Of a stretch of 64,000 nt of DNA, positions 1 through 10,780 are shown in pieces. The stretch lies in contig NKYR01000019.1 of the NCBI GenBank assembly GCA_003184365.1, forward strand, positions 62,001 through 126,000, read 5' to 3'. The notes under the pieces were generated by a model that saw only the letters and a list, made by a program, of their open reading frames with translations, had not been told where the DNA came from and ran no database searches. Position 1 is the first letter of the stretch. Each line of letters opens with the position of its first letter. A program made the translations under genes and the position numbers. This DNA comes from Evernia prunastri (taxonomy: Eukaryota > Ascomycota > Lecanoromycetes > Lecanorales > Parmeliaceae).

Positions 1-1206
1 GCACCTCGAAGTGATGAGCAGAACAGAAAGTCCAATGCATTCTACTGAAAGAATAATTTTAGGTCTACTACTCTACGAGTCTCAATTGAAGCGAAAGAAA
101 TCGCGCAGTCTGCGTGAAAGAGACACGAAAAAGACTCCGGCACCTGATACGAATTTCAAAGATTATGCTCCTCTTGTCGCAACGACTTACGGACCACATC
201 GACTCAGGGCAACTATTGGATGATAGTCTTGGCATGTACCATGCCTGTGGTATGATGAACGAGAGGGCCGCACAGAACGGGCGAAGCACGAAGCTTGGGA
301 AATAAGCAACAATTAAACCCGACTAATGTTCCTCTTCCAAAAAGAAAACCCCATCAGCGACATCACCGAATCTTACTCAGCTTAGTACATGTTGTGTGCT
401 GTTCTGCAGTCCCGATCGCCTGCAGCATGCTGTATTTGGTTGGTGCCAGATACAACGTAGTCGCCGAGCCAATCTCAATTGCTGCAGGGCTGTAAGCTGA
501 CCGTCTCCACCTCTATTGACTCCAAATGTGTATAGCCAGATATTTTCCGCATTGCATATTATTATCACAAATTCTATGCACTATTCCGAAGTAGTCGGTC
601 CAATATGCAAAACACGTTGAGGACGAGGCTGTCGTTTCCTGAAGATTTGCTCACCTGTTCACCCAACGCATTAAGGGATTTGTCGACCTGTTGAATCTAA
701 CCTTTGAAAAGACAAGATCCCGCTGCATCAAACAGAACCGGTAGTCCAATGGTTTGCTGCTTCTTTTATTTTCGCTCTTTCTTTCTTTGGGTTTCTTTTC
801 CTCCCCCCCCCTTTTTTTTGGAGAGAGGGTGGGAATAGGGCTGTGCGTGAAGAGCCCTATCGCTCCGCTGACAAGTGTCTCTGTTATTCCACACAACTGC
901 AAGCGATTATGGCTTACTTGAAGCATATGATGCTACCCGCAAGGCCAATGAAATGGCAATCGCTGCCCCACGTCTGACAGAGACTCGTCCGCCAAGTGCA
1001 TACGCATTGCGCAGTACCTTTTCAGCTCCCCACGTTCCCCTCACAGCCTTGTGCTGGATAATATGACCAGGTCAGAGTGCGCTCACTATGGGAGGTTTTT
1101 TGTTCACCGAGCGTTCTCAGTTATTAATATCCGTTACCCAGACTCAGATCTCTACTTTTCCAAACATCTCTGGATTAGCCCTTCACATTTCGCACCGCCA
1201 TCCGCA
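1..1206. other. no gene recognised
   Basis: Only short open frames without family resemblance are seen. A C-run followed by a T-run lies near 805-822. The stretch just upstream of 1207 is presumably the 5' region of the rhodopsin-domain gene. Confidence 0.4.
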
Positions 1207-2542
1207 ATGGTCATCAATACCGATCCCTCAAGCCAGCAACATACCATTGTGGTTGTCAGCATTGTATCTCCCGTTGTCTGTAGCCTCTTTGTCGCGATCC
1301 GTCTTTGGACCAGAATCTTCGTTACGCACTCGGTTGGCTGGGATGACTGTAAGCTACCTCGTCTCCATCTCTTGTCGCCTGGTTCTTACCACGTGATAGA
1401 TGCTGCATTACTTACTTGGGTCAGTACTTCCTCATACTAGCCCTTACTTATTGTAACCTTACTCATGAGATTCGAAAAGCCCTTCTGCATAGCTTACAGT
1501 GTTCTTGTCGGATTAGGTGCGGTTGTCGCTGGTATTCTATAAGCTCGTATTGCTCACTAATTCCTAGGAACGAATTATGGTTTCGGTTGGCACACTGCCG
1601 ACATCTCCCCTGGTCGCTATATCGTGTACAACGAGGTACAAGATCCCCAGCCTTTGTTTCGACCTTGCCAACAAAGTCTCCCGTCTTAGTGGATCTTCAT
1701 ATCCTCAATTGTCTATCTTATTGCTTTACTCGGCTACAAGTTCGCCATTCTTCTTCTCTATCTCCGCCTTTTCGACATAGACAAGAAATTTAAATATTCC
1801 ACCTGGACAGTCATGTTCTTCGTCTTTGGCTACCTATTCAGCAATCTTCTGACACAAATTTTCGGCTGCACTCCGATTGACAAGTATTGGAAGCCGGAGA
1901 CTCCCGGCCACTGCATCCTCAAGATCAAGGCCGCTTATGCTCTCGGTTCTATGAATTTCATTTCTGATCTCTTCATCTTCATTTTACCTCTGCCAACGGT
2001 CTGGCGGTTGCACCTACCGCGGAAAGACAAGCTAGGCGTTACTCTCGTCTTCATGGGCGGAGCTGTGTAAATACCTACCGTCAACGCCCATCGTTCTGTG
2101 GGTTGGATTTTAACAGCTAAATAGAGCCTTTGTCGTTGCTACCGTCCGCTATGGTCTTCTACTCAAGAGGTTTGTCGCAGCGGACCCTATATGGTATGAC
2201 GGCAAGAATTTGATCTGGATGTAAGTCATCCGTCCTCTGACTTGTCCTCACTGCGATTAAGATCTCGATAGGATCCTCGAGGTCAACACGGGTCTCATAT
2301 GCAGCTGTACTCCCGCCTTCAAACCATTTTTCAAATACTTTACCTCCCACGGCTTTTTCAAGATCGCGTCCGGGGGTGTGAGATGGACTCCAGAGAATAG
2401 CACGGAACCCAGGAGACGGAGCGATCGTGGCACGTTGGTGTCGCGGAACACGGGAGGCATAGGGTTAGAAGCGCTTCGCACAGACGCAGCTAAGATGGGG
2501 GTTTCTCATACCGAGGCGCTGAAGGTGGTGCGAGATGTTTGA
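1207..2542 (+). CDS. rhodopsin-domain integral membrane protein (SAT4/PTH11-like), possibly frameshifted
   Basis: The predicted product is a multi-pass membrane protein of the fungal rhodopsin-domain family, whose members are PTH11-like receptor candidates of mostly unknown ligand. Seven exons fit: 1207-1348, 1425-1452, 1493-1531, 1568-1635, 1690-2066, 2125-2220 and 2272-2542, with GT-AG introns (one only 36 bp). Family hallmarks are visible: IRLWTR and GWDD in exon 1, YGFGWHTADI in exon 4, and long hydrophobic segments in exon 5 ending in LPLPTVWRL. The C-terminus is soluble. The oddity is at the exon 1 donor: the frame needed by exon 2 requires the donor one base earlier, so an extra T at about 1348 breaks the frame. 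All other junctions keep frame. It is either a recent pseudogene or a base error. The family call is firm; the intact status is not. Confidence 0.75.
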
Positions 2543-2884
2543 AAAGTCAAAAAAGAGTATCATGCGCCTCTGGCTTCTGTCATTGAAATAGAAGACATGC
2601 TCATTTTCTAGCGTACAGGTTTCGTATAACTACGTATATTCCAGTATACCCGCTAAGTAGAATCATAGAGGCGTACAGCACCTCCCCTACGACCCTTCCG
2701 ATACTCGTCATCGCCCCGTAAAAGAACGAATACCTTCCCCTCAGTCTACAACTGTATTAAGATCCCCAGTTCTACAGCCATTCCAGCACATCCGACTCGA
2801 CCATCACAAACGCATCAATTTCAACAAACTCATTGACAAACTTTCCCATCAGCAGCATAGGTCAAACATCTTCACCAACTAGTC
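2543..2884. other. intergenic, nothing seen
   Basis: Short spacer between the rhodopsin-domain gene and the dienelactone-hydrolase relic. No open frame or repeat is recognised. Confidence 0.4.
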
Positions 2885-3986
2885 ATGTCTCTCCCTAGCA
2901 AAGCAAAGTGTCTGCTCTTCAGTGGTTGACGAACCGTGATTAACAATTCCAGGCATGCTGCAACATGCCACCCGTTGAGGTGAACTACACTCCTGAAGCG
3001 AGCGATATCAAGATCCAAGGGATGAGAAACCTGTAAGCATCAACTTCCGCTCACCCAAAACGGGCCCTGAGAGTCAGCCCGCAGACAAGACCGGCTCCAC
3101 TACAACATAGTGCGACTACCTCCATCCTCATCATTGGCGATTTTTTCGGCAATGACGTAGCACAAACCCTACAAGTGGGCCAATCTCTCGCGCGCGCTAC
3201 TTTTTCTAGCTTCATGTCCTCTCAGACTTACCTACCCATCTTCAGGGCGCCGATCTCCTCGCCTACAGGCTACGGCGGGGAGAGCTCCCATCAGTACCCA
3301 AGTTTTCGTTCTGGACTTCGTGCAAGGCTAATACGCCAGTCTGTCCTACCTGGTTCCCACCCGACAGAGCAGAAAAACAGCAAGGCACTGGCGCGTACTT
3401 CGCAGGCCGTGCGAATTTCGAGAAAGGGCCAAGGAGAAAGACCAATTCGATCATCAAGGGAATCGAGCAAGAGGCAAAGGGCACGATCACCAGGTGGGCG
3501 GCTGTCGGGCTTTTGCTGGGGTGAGAAAGTATGAATGATCTGTTGTTTTATCTATCTACTCATTGCTTTCGTGCTCAGACCTCGCGTCTAGGTTGCGACC
3601 TTGGCTGCCTTTGCCGACACGCTTTTCGCCGCTGCTGTGTCCACCCACCCTGCGATGGTAGACCCTTAGGACGGATCACCCATTAAAATTCCGTACTGTC
3701 TGCTTCCATGAGGACAAGGATACCATCAAAGCTTTCATGGACGCTATCACAGTCGAAGAATATGTTGAAACCTTTGGTGATATGCCGCATGTGAGCAGCC
3801 CCCTGAAGCTTGAACCCTGTCGTAGTGGCACTGATTTGAGCAATAGGGCTGGATGGCTGCTCGGTATGTATTTGGATAACAACTGTTTTCTGGATTGACT
3901 GACACTGTTCGTATAGCGCCGATCTCAATGATTCAAAGGCTAAAGGATATAAGTGTGGCTATGAAACTGTGTTGAACTTCTTGTAA
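2885..3986 (+). pseudogene. dienelactone hydrolase family (AIM2-like) pseudogene
   Basis: Translated pieces follow the dienelactone-hydrolase family order. The N-terminal piece carries a CCNMPPVEV motif after a likely GC-AG intron. Next come a SILIIGDFFG segment, a QGADLLAYR piece, a YFAGRANFEKG piece and the nucleophile region (WAAVG then FCWGEK). The later parts are VATLAAFADTLFAAAVSTHP, KDTIKAFMDAITVEEYVETF, MPHGWMAARADL and a C-terminal GYETVLNFL ending at TAA 3984-3986. The last two introns still splice cleanly. Several lesions are visible: a +1 G at about 3508 splits the nucleophile-elbow motif, a TAG stands near 3667, and a further frameshift lies near 3704-3707. The family normally hydrolyses dienelactone-like esters with a Cys-Asp-His triad; this copy should not make a functional protein. 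Confidence 0.75.
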
Positions 3987-4540
3987 GCCTTCCATCTAAC
4001 AGGAATCGGTCACATGTGTTTCTGACGGATTTTTCACAGCCACAAGTACTTGTAGGAGGGGTGATAATGGTATCGCGGATGTTAGCATTATGGTTTGCTT
4101 GCCCAACTACAGCTCTAGAGTTTCAAGACTTCGATGAAGCCTGTTGTGGACCTTGTTACAAATACACAGTTATTCAACCCACTAGCATACTGTTAAAAAC
4201 TATCGGTCTTTGCACTGTGTCATTTTCAACATTGATGTCAAAAAGAAGATAGCTCAGCTACACTCGTTGAGACTTTTCACAGCGAGCAGTTCCATGATTT
4301 TAAACCCCACGAATATATTTCACTGCTCCAAATCCACCTTCTCTGTTGCGCTCTCATCTTTTCTTCCATTCACCGCTTCAGTAGCCAGATACATCAATTG
4401 CCTTTCAATCATTGTCTCCAATACGTATCCTTTGAACACTCTCCCCTTGCCTTTGGACATTCAGTAGGGTACAGTCTTAGCTAATTGACCAGCGTAGCAG
4501 CTCTGTCCAGCCTCCTTTCGGGGCCAGCTACTCGTATCGT
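3987..4540. other. intergenic, AT-moderate
   Basis: No convincing gene. Short open frames at 4016-4252 and 4210-4467 resemble nothing I know. The stretch leads into the DUF6604 relic. Confidence 0.35.
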
Positions 4541-4918
4541 CATCGACTTCGCGCGAAGAACGCTACCAGAAGTGCTTGCTGGTAGCTACAACCGCTACAA
4601 GGAAGACAGGACGGTGTTCACAACGTGGCTCTCCAAAGCGGCTGCCGAAGTGAGCGAGGAATGTCAAACAGATTCCAAGCCAACCACTCCTGTGACGAAG
4701 TATGGACATACGAACTGAAGGCTTGTTAAGCAGGTGGAAGGTATTGCACCATCCAAAAAATGCCGGATTTGGATGCTTCAGGGTGTTGTTTGTGTGGTGA
4801 AACGTGCCATTGATACCTGAAGACACTGTGCAGCATAGTTTCAAAAGACGGGTGTTTATACAGTGCTTTGGAAAACCCTTGGCGGAGGCTCCAGCCGGGC
4901 CCCGAAGATTTTTTTTTT

Positions 4919-5440
4919 GGCAGATCTTACGCGTACACCCCCCATTTCATTAGACGTACACCCCCTCAGATCCGCGTGCCAAATCAAATTATCTCATGAA
5001 TTCTAATAGAAGATTCAATAAGTAGTCGAGATTACTCGGATAACGCACTCTGAGGGCACGATTTGAATAGAATATTGACTTATTATCGCAAAAAGTGATA
5101 CGGGACTCTTCGTAGTGGGTCACACTTTATATCAAATCGTGCCCTCGAGGTGCGCTATCCGGATATGATAGTCTCGGGGTACGGAGGTCGGTATCAAAAG
5201 TCCTGCCTCCGTCAAGGTGTAGCCCTACATCTTGACGGAGGCAGAACTTTTGATGCCGACCTTCGAAGAGTGTGACTTACTATCTCACAAGGGAATACGT
5301 CAAGATTCGTAGATATACGAATTTTTATCTCTTGAGGCAAGATCCCGCACGGGATCTCTTGCAGGATCTGGGGGGGTGTACGCCTAATAGATCTGGGGGT
5401 GTACGCGGAATAGTATGGGGGTGTACGCGTAAGACCTGCC
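4919..5440. mobile_element. 522-bp foldback MITE with central hairpin
   Basis: Termini are near-perfect inverted repeats: the left end starts GGCAGATCTTACGCGTAC and the reverse complement of the right end starts GGCAGGTCTTACGCGTAC, both running into ACACCCCC. Each side is flanked by ten T residues (4909-4918 and 5441-5450), compatible with an 8-10 bp target duplication, though a homopolymer cannot prove it. The centre holds a hairpin with arms 5185-5216 and 5231-5262 (30 of 32 pair), and a second inverted pair lies near 5046-5068 and 5133-5155. No coding capacity. Superfamily is uncertain; the duplication length would suit Mutator or hAT. Confidence 0.7.
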
Positions 5441-5602
5441 TTTTTTTTTTGGCCGAGGGTGAAAAAGTCGCGAAATATCAAAGATCCTCTTGTAGAAAGA
5501 TAATCACAATTGTTTTAAACTTCTACTAAAGTGTAATCAAAAGAGCATATTTGATACTCTATAATAACAACTTATTATATATCACACAGCGTTATTGTTG
5601 AT

Positions 5603-5865
5603 TGTCACGGTGTGAAGTCAGCCCTACCCTAGCCCCGATCTAGCCCAGTCAGCCAAGGGTCGCTAGGACCTCATTCCAACAGTTGGATGCGAGCATCTAT
5701 GCGATAGATGCGATAAGCTAGTCTAGCGTGTCATCTGTTCTCATATAGGGGCGCTGGTCGCCCACTTCCTGTTTTGCTTCTTCGTCTTTCGTCTTGTAAA
5801 TAGACCTGACCCTACCAGACCAAGTATACCAAGTGGTAGTCCTAGCCTAGCCTCGTTCCTTGACA
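5603..5865. repeat. solo LTR, copia/gypsy type (TGTCA...TGACA)
   Basis: The piece begins TGTCA and ends TGACA. Flanking pentamers are TTGAT and ATGAT, a 4-of-5 match that suits an aged target duplication. From 5641 onward it recurs nearly unchanged at 22078-22302 and 22816-23040, where Tc1-like ends abut the internal TA. No coding frame is present and no internal retrotransposon body lies alongside. Confidence 0.65.
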
Positions 5866-5947
5866 ATGATTGTACGTAACGAAGCTCAAATTTTCAAAAT
5901 TTTCAAAATTTTGAAGATAGGGCTGAAAAAAGTAAATAAGAATTTTC

Positions 5948-6140
5948 TGTCAGAACCGGTACAGATATGAGATCAATGTAGGTGTATTGAATAAGACAAC
6001 TAGCTAAGGAGCGAATATCTACATGGCATGAGGCTGATATGTAGGAGAAGGCCTCTGCCAAGCCGCGCTAAGCCCTATGGGCCAAACAAAGGAGGAAGGT
6101 GCTGGGAGGCCCTGGTAGGGACCAGGGTACGGTCGTAACA
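5948..6140 (+). repeat. 193-bp solo LTR with 5-bp target duplication TTTTC
   Basis: The unit runs from TGTCAGAACCGG to GGTCGTAACA and is bounded on both sides by TTTTC (5943-5947 and 6141-6145). The same 193 bp occur on the opposite strand at 31058-31250, identical by eye. No internal retroelement sequence flanks it, so it is a solo LTR left by recombination, or a very short LTR-like element. Confidence 0.85.
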
Positions 6141-6190
6141 TTTTCAAGAATTTGATAAATTTGAACTTTGACTACGTATACAATAATAAG

Positions 6191-6475
6191 TACGTCTATC
6201 TGAAATCTACAGTTACTTGCGTTGAAATCGTCATATATGATTCTCTATTTTACATTAGTTGTATATATAACACAGCGTTATTACACGTTGTATAATGAAA
6301 TTCAAAGTATTTACGAACTTTTCGCGCGAAATTCTCAAAAAGTAAACAAATTTTTTCGAAATCGAGTACTTCACACAACATGTAATAACGCTGTATTTTA
6401 TATAAAACTGATGTAAAATAGAGAATCATATATGACGATTTCAACGCAAGTAATTGTAGACTTCAGACAGACGTG
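6191..6475. repeat. foldback inverted repeat, arms of about 95 bp
   Basis: The segment 6191-6285 is an inverted match to 6380-6475, including the shared run TTGCGTTGAAATCGTCATAT, with a spacer of about 95 bp. Identity is high but not perfect. No open frame is meaningful here. It may be an internal part of the host mariner-type element or a separate AT-rich MITE. Confidence 0.65.
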
Positions 6476-8260
6476 ATTGTTCTTGTATATATGTCTGAAA
6501 TCTACGATTTTACGACTTTTTTACCCTCGGCCAAAAATCAAAAAATTCTTCCGGGCCCCGCTGGAGCCTCCGCCAAGGGTTTTCCAAAGCACTGTAAAGA
6601 GGATGGGTCTACGGCCCGTTATCTATCCGATAACCGCCGAGGCAAAGGCAACAAATTTATGACTTTCTCTCGTGATAAATAAATCTATTATATACGATCG
6701 GATACCTTTTAAATTATTATCATATTATCTTCTGATTTAGGTTTATTTTTCAAGATTTTCATATAATATTTTCAATCTATTTGTTGCCTCCCAGTGGTTA
6801 TCGATACTTCGCTGAGGTTCTGGGAAAGGTATTGAGCACCCTGTACCTTTCACGCTCAGCAGAACCTCCTACATCGAAGCCAAAGGATGCACCCTCCACA
6901 ATAGAAGAGCCGAGAAGAGAGGTCATGAACCCATTTGACCTTTTGATCGTTGAGTATCAAGATTGATTCCTGAACGTTGCGGCTGCCGATGCGTTCATTG
7001 CAAACAAGCAGCCCGCAAAAGGCCACGCCGTCGACGTGTATGAGCTTGAGGACAAGTCAGATATGGAGCTCGCTTCTGTCGTCTTCTGCTTCTTCGAAGA
7101 CTTGCACAGAGTACATGACGTCCTTAATGAGACTCGGGAAAGCTACAAGGTAGGTACGCGGGATCTCGTAGTCGCGTCAATCATCACCAATCTGGCTTTC
7201 AACGTTGTTCGTTGGGCGGAGGAAGAGATCATCAGCTTGGACCCGGAAATGTTGTCGACTTCACGCTTGTACGACGTTTGGTCATTGAAGATCTTTCGTT
7301 GATGAGTCGTTCCGCAAAGGCGAAGATCCAGAGACAAAGGAATTCGAGAAAGAGGATCTTCTGCTGAGCCAAATCTTGATAAGCTCGTCCGCGAACCGTA
7401 TCGTTCGAGGTCCTGCGACTCAGCAGGAAGAAAAGCCTCGAGTCGAAGGCTGATTTAATTGTGGTCTTGAGCACTTCAGAGAGGCAGGAGAGATCACTAT
7501 CTTCGCTTCGAGAATCATTGTTGACATTTCTCACATATTGGACAACGATGTGGGACGCGGCTACAATGATCTTCGTATTACAGCGCAGGATGCTTTTAAT
7601 GTGCTCGACTCTCATCTCGACGGCATCGAACTGGTGCTGAGTGAGATTGGCGAATGTTGGCACACCAAGGATGCTTATCCCCCCTGAACATCCATAGTAT
7701 CCAATAATATTGGGTGGTGCAAGCCCCACTACCATCGATGAAAGTTTCAAGCGACCAGCAAGGAATGAGACAGACTGTCGGCGCTGACGATTTGCCACGT
7801 GAGGATAAGGAAAATACCTTAACCGAGATACGAGCAAAGGGACCGTGAGAACGGCGATGCATTAAGCGCAAGGCTATCGCGGAGAAGGCGGACCTGTTGT
7901 CAATAAAGACTACCAGAGATTCCCAACTTTCCGTCTGGAAGGAACCCATTATACGGCGGCACGCAGATTTTCAAGCTGGCTCAAGATATGGAGAAGGCGG
8001 GCGTGACTTTTGCAAATCACCCGTTGACGCTATTTGCTATGGCGCATCTCTGCAGTCTTTTGCAGCAGACGAATGTGATGCAAGGCATATGGCCGGAGCT
8101 GGATAGTAACATACAGCTGCACATGAGCCAAGTTTTCGCAGGTCAGTTACCGACGAGACCTTCCGAATGTGACACACATCTGTCAATACGGATGGGTGAT
8201 TTGGCGAACGCTTCCGCTCGAAATCAAAGACAGTCGAGGAACTCGTCAAGACAGGTATGA

Positions 8261-9394
8261 AAAGGCATGAGGCACCTACCGGACTTAATCCACAATCAGC
8301 TCTATCGCCATCTTTCGGAAGTCGTTGGTAGCTGGAAGCGATGTTAGATTTTGTGAACACATCATCCGCCGAGATCACACAAGCCCGGAGGCTTGGAGGT
8401 GTTTCCAATGAAGTCGCACTGCTCAGACGGGGTTTCAGAACGCAACGCTTGCGCCTGAGAATTCGACATTAGTAGACTGAACTCTCATGAAGATGCAGGT
8501 GCAGATAGGAAAATACTAGCTCCATGATGCCTCGGCCTCGAGTGTCGATATATCGTCTCTGTTTACTGCTTGTTAAAACCGCGGATAGGAGAGGAAATTA
8601 GTATTGGAAGAGCGCGCAGTAGGACAGACTGGGCGCCCGTTTATGAAAACAGCCTATGTATCATACCCGGCGACTCGAGAAACAACGACGGGTTTGACAA
8701 AACAAACGAATCGGAAGCACCTCTGATTTGCTCAAACACGATGTGTTGGCCGCGCATTCGGACTCTGATTGCTTATTCACGCAACAAACGCTGAAGAGAG
8801 AGAAGCAGTCCATCAGACTAAGCTTTTTGGTAGATCATGCCGGCCACATCACCCTGCATACTCGTACATGTACATGGTCAAGAGTGGCTAAACCTGCTCC
8901 TAAAGGACAAGTGTAGAATAAGTGCCAAGCGTCACGTGATAGAATGCTTAACACTTGTGGCCGAAGTCGTCCGTACGTCGTACCTTCCCCATCTTGCTTC
9001 GATCTTGAATCAGACTAAACCGCCTCGATTTAGACACTAAGTATTGTAAAGTCTCACAAGGGCATTGTTTTCTTTGTCCTGTTGATGTGTAATGCATCAA
9101 TGCGACGTGGACAAAGGAGAGGGCAACGGGATTGATACTCTCATCGTCGCACATCGCATGATATTGCATTATCCTCTCATATATGAATCTGAAAAAATCT
9201 TAGCGCGGGGATCTAGTTCCGAAGTTGGTCGCGAGCCCTTAGTCGAGACTCCTATAACTCATTCGCTTTTCATCAGAGAATTCACCGCACCCTCACCGTT
9301 ACACATTAGACGTGCGCCCCGTTGCTGGCATCTCAACGCTAAAGATCTCCTGTCTCCCATACTGTAACAAAATTACCCACAAACTTCGATTGAC
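8261..9394. other. gene-poor stretch downstream of DUF6604 relic
   Basis: No recognisable coding sequence. It may hold eroded C-terminal sequence of the DUF6604 gene. The last part, 9200-9394, is presumably the 5' region of the gene at 9395. Confidence 0.35.
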
Positions 9395-10780
9395 ATGCAG
9401 GCCCAAGCTTGCGTCGCCTCCACCGATGGCTCGGAGGACTCAACAAATTTTCAAATCCTCAGCGAAGACGCCAACTGGCTAGCGAACATCACCCTCGACT
9501 CATCTGATTATAACCTTCTACCAACCGACTTCAACTTCGAGCATTACCCCGACACCGAACTACCAGACGGAGATGCCGCTCTAGCCGCCCATCTGTGGGA
9601 CAGAGACCACGCCTCTGACCTCGAAGAGTACGAATGGAAATCTGACGACCTGGTGAGCGAAGTCTGCTTTGATGACGATGCCAGCTCTCCCGACGAGGAA
9701 TTCCCAAGACTGGCACGCAGAGACATGTTCGAGCAAGGTATCCGGCGCGACGAGGTCTGGACCCGAGCGTATCGCGAGCGGTGGGAGGAGGATCACATTT
9801 TCTACAAGCAGAAGATCCAAGCGCGTTTGGAGGCGCTTGGGGACGAAGACGGTGCTTACGGAGAGGAAGAGGAGTACTCGTACGTCTCGGAAGGTGCCTG
9901 GAGCGCGCAGGCCGAGCAGGGCTGGGGCACCCCTGCGACTTCCGGCGGTGGGGATTGGACTGCAGGTTCTGGAGAGGCTTGGACGGCGGGGCATGGGGGT
10001 TGGGATGAGTGGAAGCCGGAAGATCGGGAAGCCACTTGGACTCGAGCTGAAAGTCCGGGAGTGAAAGATGCGGATGTCGTTGGGGGGAAGGATGGTTTTG
10101 CAGACGCCGATGAGATTCCTGGTGAGCGCTGTCCATGCGGGCGATCGTCTGGTCCGAGACCCGTTGCTGCGGAGAGGATTGCTTACACAAAACCGAACAG
10201 TACCGTCATCGATCACTTCTTCTCCGAACCCACCCATCCCCCGTGCATCACCTCCGCCTTGCGCGAAAGAACCGACATCACAACTTTCGGCAACGCTACC
10301 ACATTTGCTCCTCTTTCCCCCCTCCCATCCGTCCAACTCAGCAGATCAACCCGAACCCTTCGAAACCCAGAACAAACCCCACGATCCAGTGACCCAGAGC
10401 CCCTAAACCCCACCGAAGCAGCACTCAACCTCGCCCCCAACAACAGCCACGCACCACTGATCGACTCCGCCCTCGACATCTGCATCCTGAAGACTCAAAC
10501 CCTCCTCACCACCGCCATCGACGCCCTCCTCTCAACAGCCACCCTGTCCGAAGCCGAAGAACGCGCCTTAGACGAAGAAGCAGAGGAGCGGCACTGTCTT
10601 CGCAGGAGTGAGCCCACGGCTGATGCACCACCGAGCGTATCGTCATTATCGGTATCGGAGGAACGGGAGCCCGCGCCGCCGAAGGAGATTGTGCGCGTGG
10701 AGGGCTGGTGGAAAGTTAAGGGCGGGGAGGCGTGGAGCGAAGTCGGGGGGTGGATGGACGAGTGTGGGTATTTGCGGTGA
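9395..10780 (+). CDS. acidic hypothetical protein, 461 aa
   Basis: A single uninterrupted frame of 461 codons with no sign of introns. The first half is strongly acidic (an EDGAYGEEEEYSYVSEG stretch near residues 151-167) and is followed by Trp/Gly-rich sequence (residues about 165-225, repeated W-T-A-G and GWDEW motifs). The middle has a CPCGRSSG motif and a Ser/Thr/Pro-rich region, then an acidic Glu/Ala stretch near residue 390 and a Trp-rich C-terminus (GWWKVKGGEAW, GGWMDECGYLR). No signal peptide or membrane segment is seen. I do not recognise a domain; the length of the frame against a stop-rich background and its GC content support a real gene. Confidence 0.7.
   Translation: MQAQACVASTDGSEDSTNFQILSEDANWLANITLDSSDYNLLPTDFNFEHYPDTELPDGDAALAAHLWDRDHASDLEEYEWKSDDLVSEVCFDDDASSPDEEFPRLARRDMFEQGIRRDEVWTRAYRERWEEDHIFYKQKIQARLEALGDEDGAYGEEEEYSYVSEGAWSAQAEQGWGTPATSGGGDWTAGSGEAWTAGHGGWDEWKPEDREATWTRAESPGVKDADVVGGKDGFADADEIPGERCPCGRSSGPRPVAAERIAYTKPNSTVIDHFFSEPTHPPCITSALRERTDITTFGNATTFAPLSPLPSVQLSRSTRTLRNPEQTPRSSDPEPLNPTEAALNLAPNNSHAPLIDSALDICILKTQTLLTTAIDALLSTATLSEAEERALDEEAEERHCLRRSEPTADAPPSVSSLSVSEEREPAPPKEIVRVEGWWKVKGGEAWSEVGGWMDECGYLR

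Larger units (their letters stand above)
4861..6594. mobile_element. mariner/Tc1-type non-autonomous element, nested host for other repeats
   Basis: Long terminal inverted repeats open with CAGTGCTTTGGAAAACCC at 4861 and close with its reverse complement at 6594. About 50 bp of each arm agree with few differences (GGCGGAGGCTCCAGC follows in both). TA dinucleotides at 4859-4860 and 6595-6596 flank the element as expected for Tc1/mariner insertion. No transposase frame is present. The interior holds a 522-bp MITE (4919-5440), an LTR of 263 bp (5603-5865), a 193-bp solo LTR (5948-6140) and a foldback repeat (6191-6475), so the original element was perhaps 0.7-0.8 kb. Confidence 0.8.
4541..8260 (+). 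pseudogene. DUF6604-domain protein pseudogene split by a mariner-type insertion
   Basis: Fragments match the fungal DUF6604 family, whose function is unknown. The typical N-terminus (LPEVLAGSYNRYKEDR, then FTTWLSKAAAE) is read at about 4563-4660. After a 1734-bp transposon the family sequence resumes at about 6781 (RYFAEVLGKVL), then NPFDLL, then at 7036-7302 a long piece with FCFFEDLHRVHDVL and a conserved NLAFNVVRWAEEE stretch. Later pieces are ILDNDVGRGYNDL near 7530-7590 and a block near 7975-8260 with MAHLCSLLQQ, WPELDSNIQLHMSQVF and MGDLANASARN. Stops and frame changes separate the pieces (TGA near 6965, two stops after 7302 and others). The element's TA-flanked ends lie between the N-terminal and second fragments, so the insertion went into the gene or its remnant. 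The C-terminus beyond 8260 is not recognised. Confidence 0.75.

Noticed and set aside
9531..10336. Long minus-strand frames opposite the 461-codon gene
   Set aside because: Shadow frames in GC-rich coding DNA with Arg/Ser/Pro-rich translations and no family resemblance.
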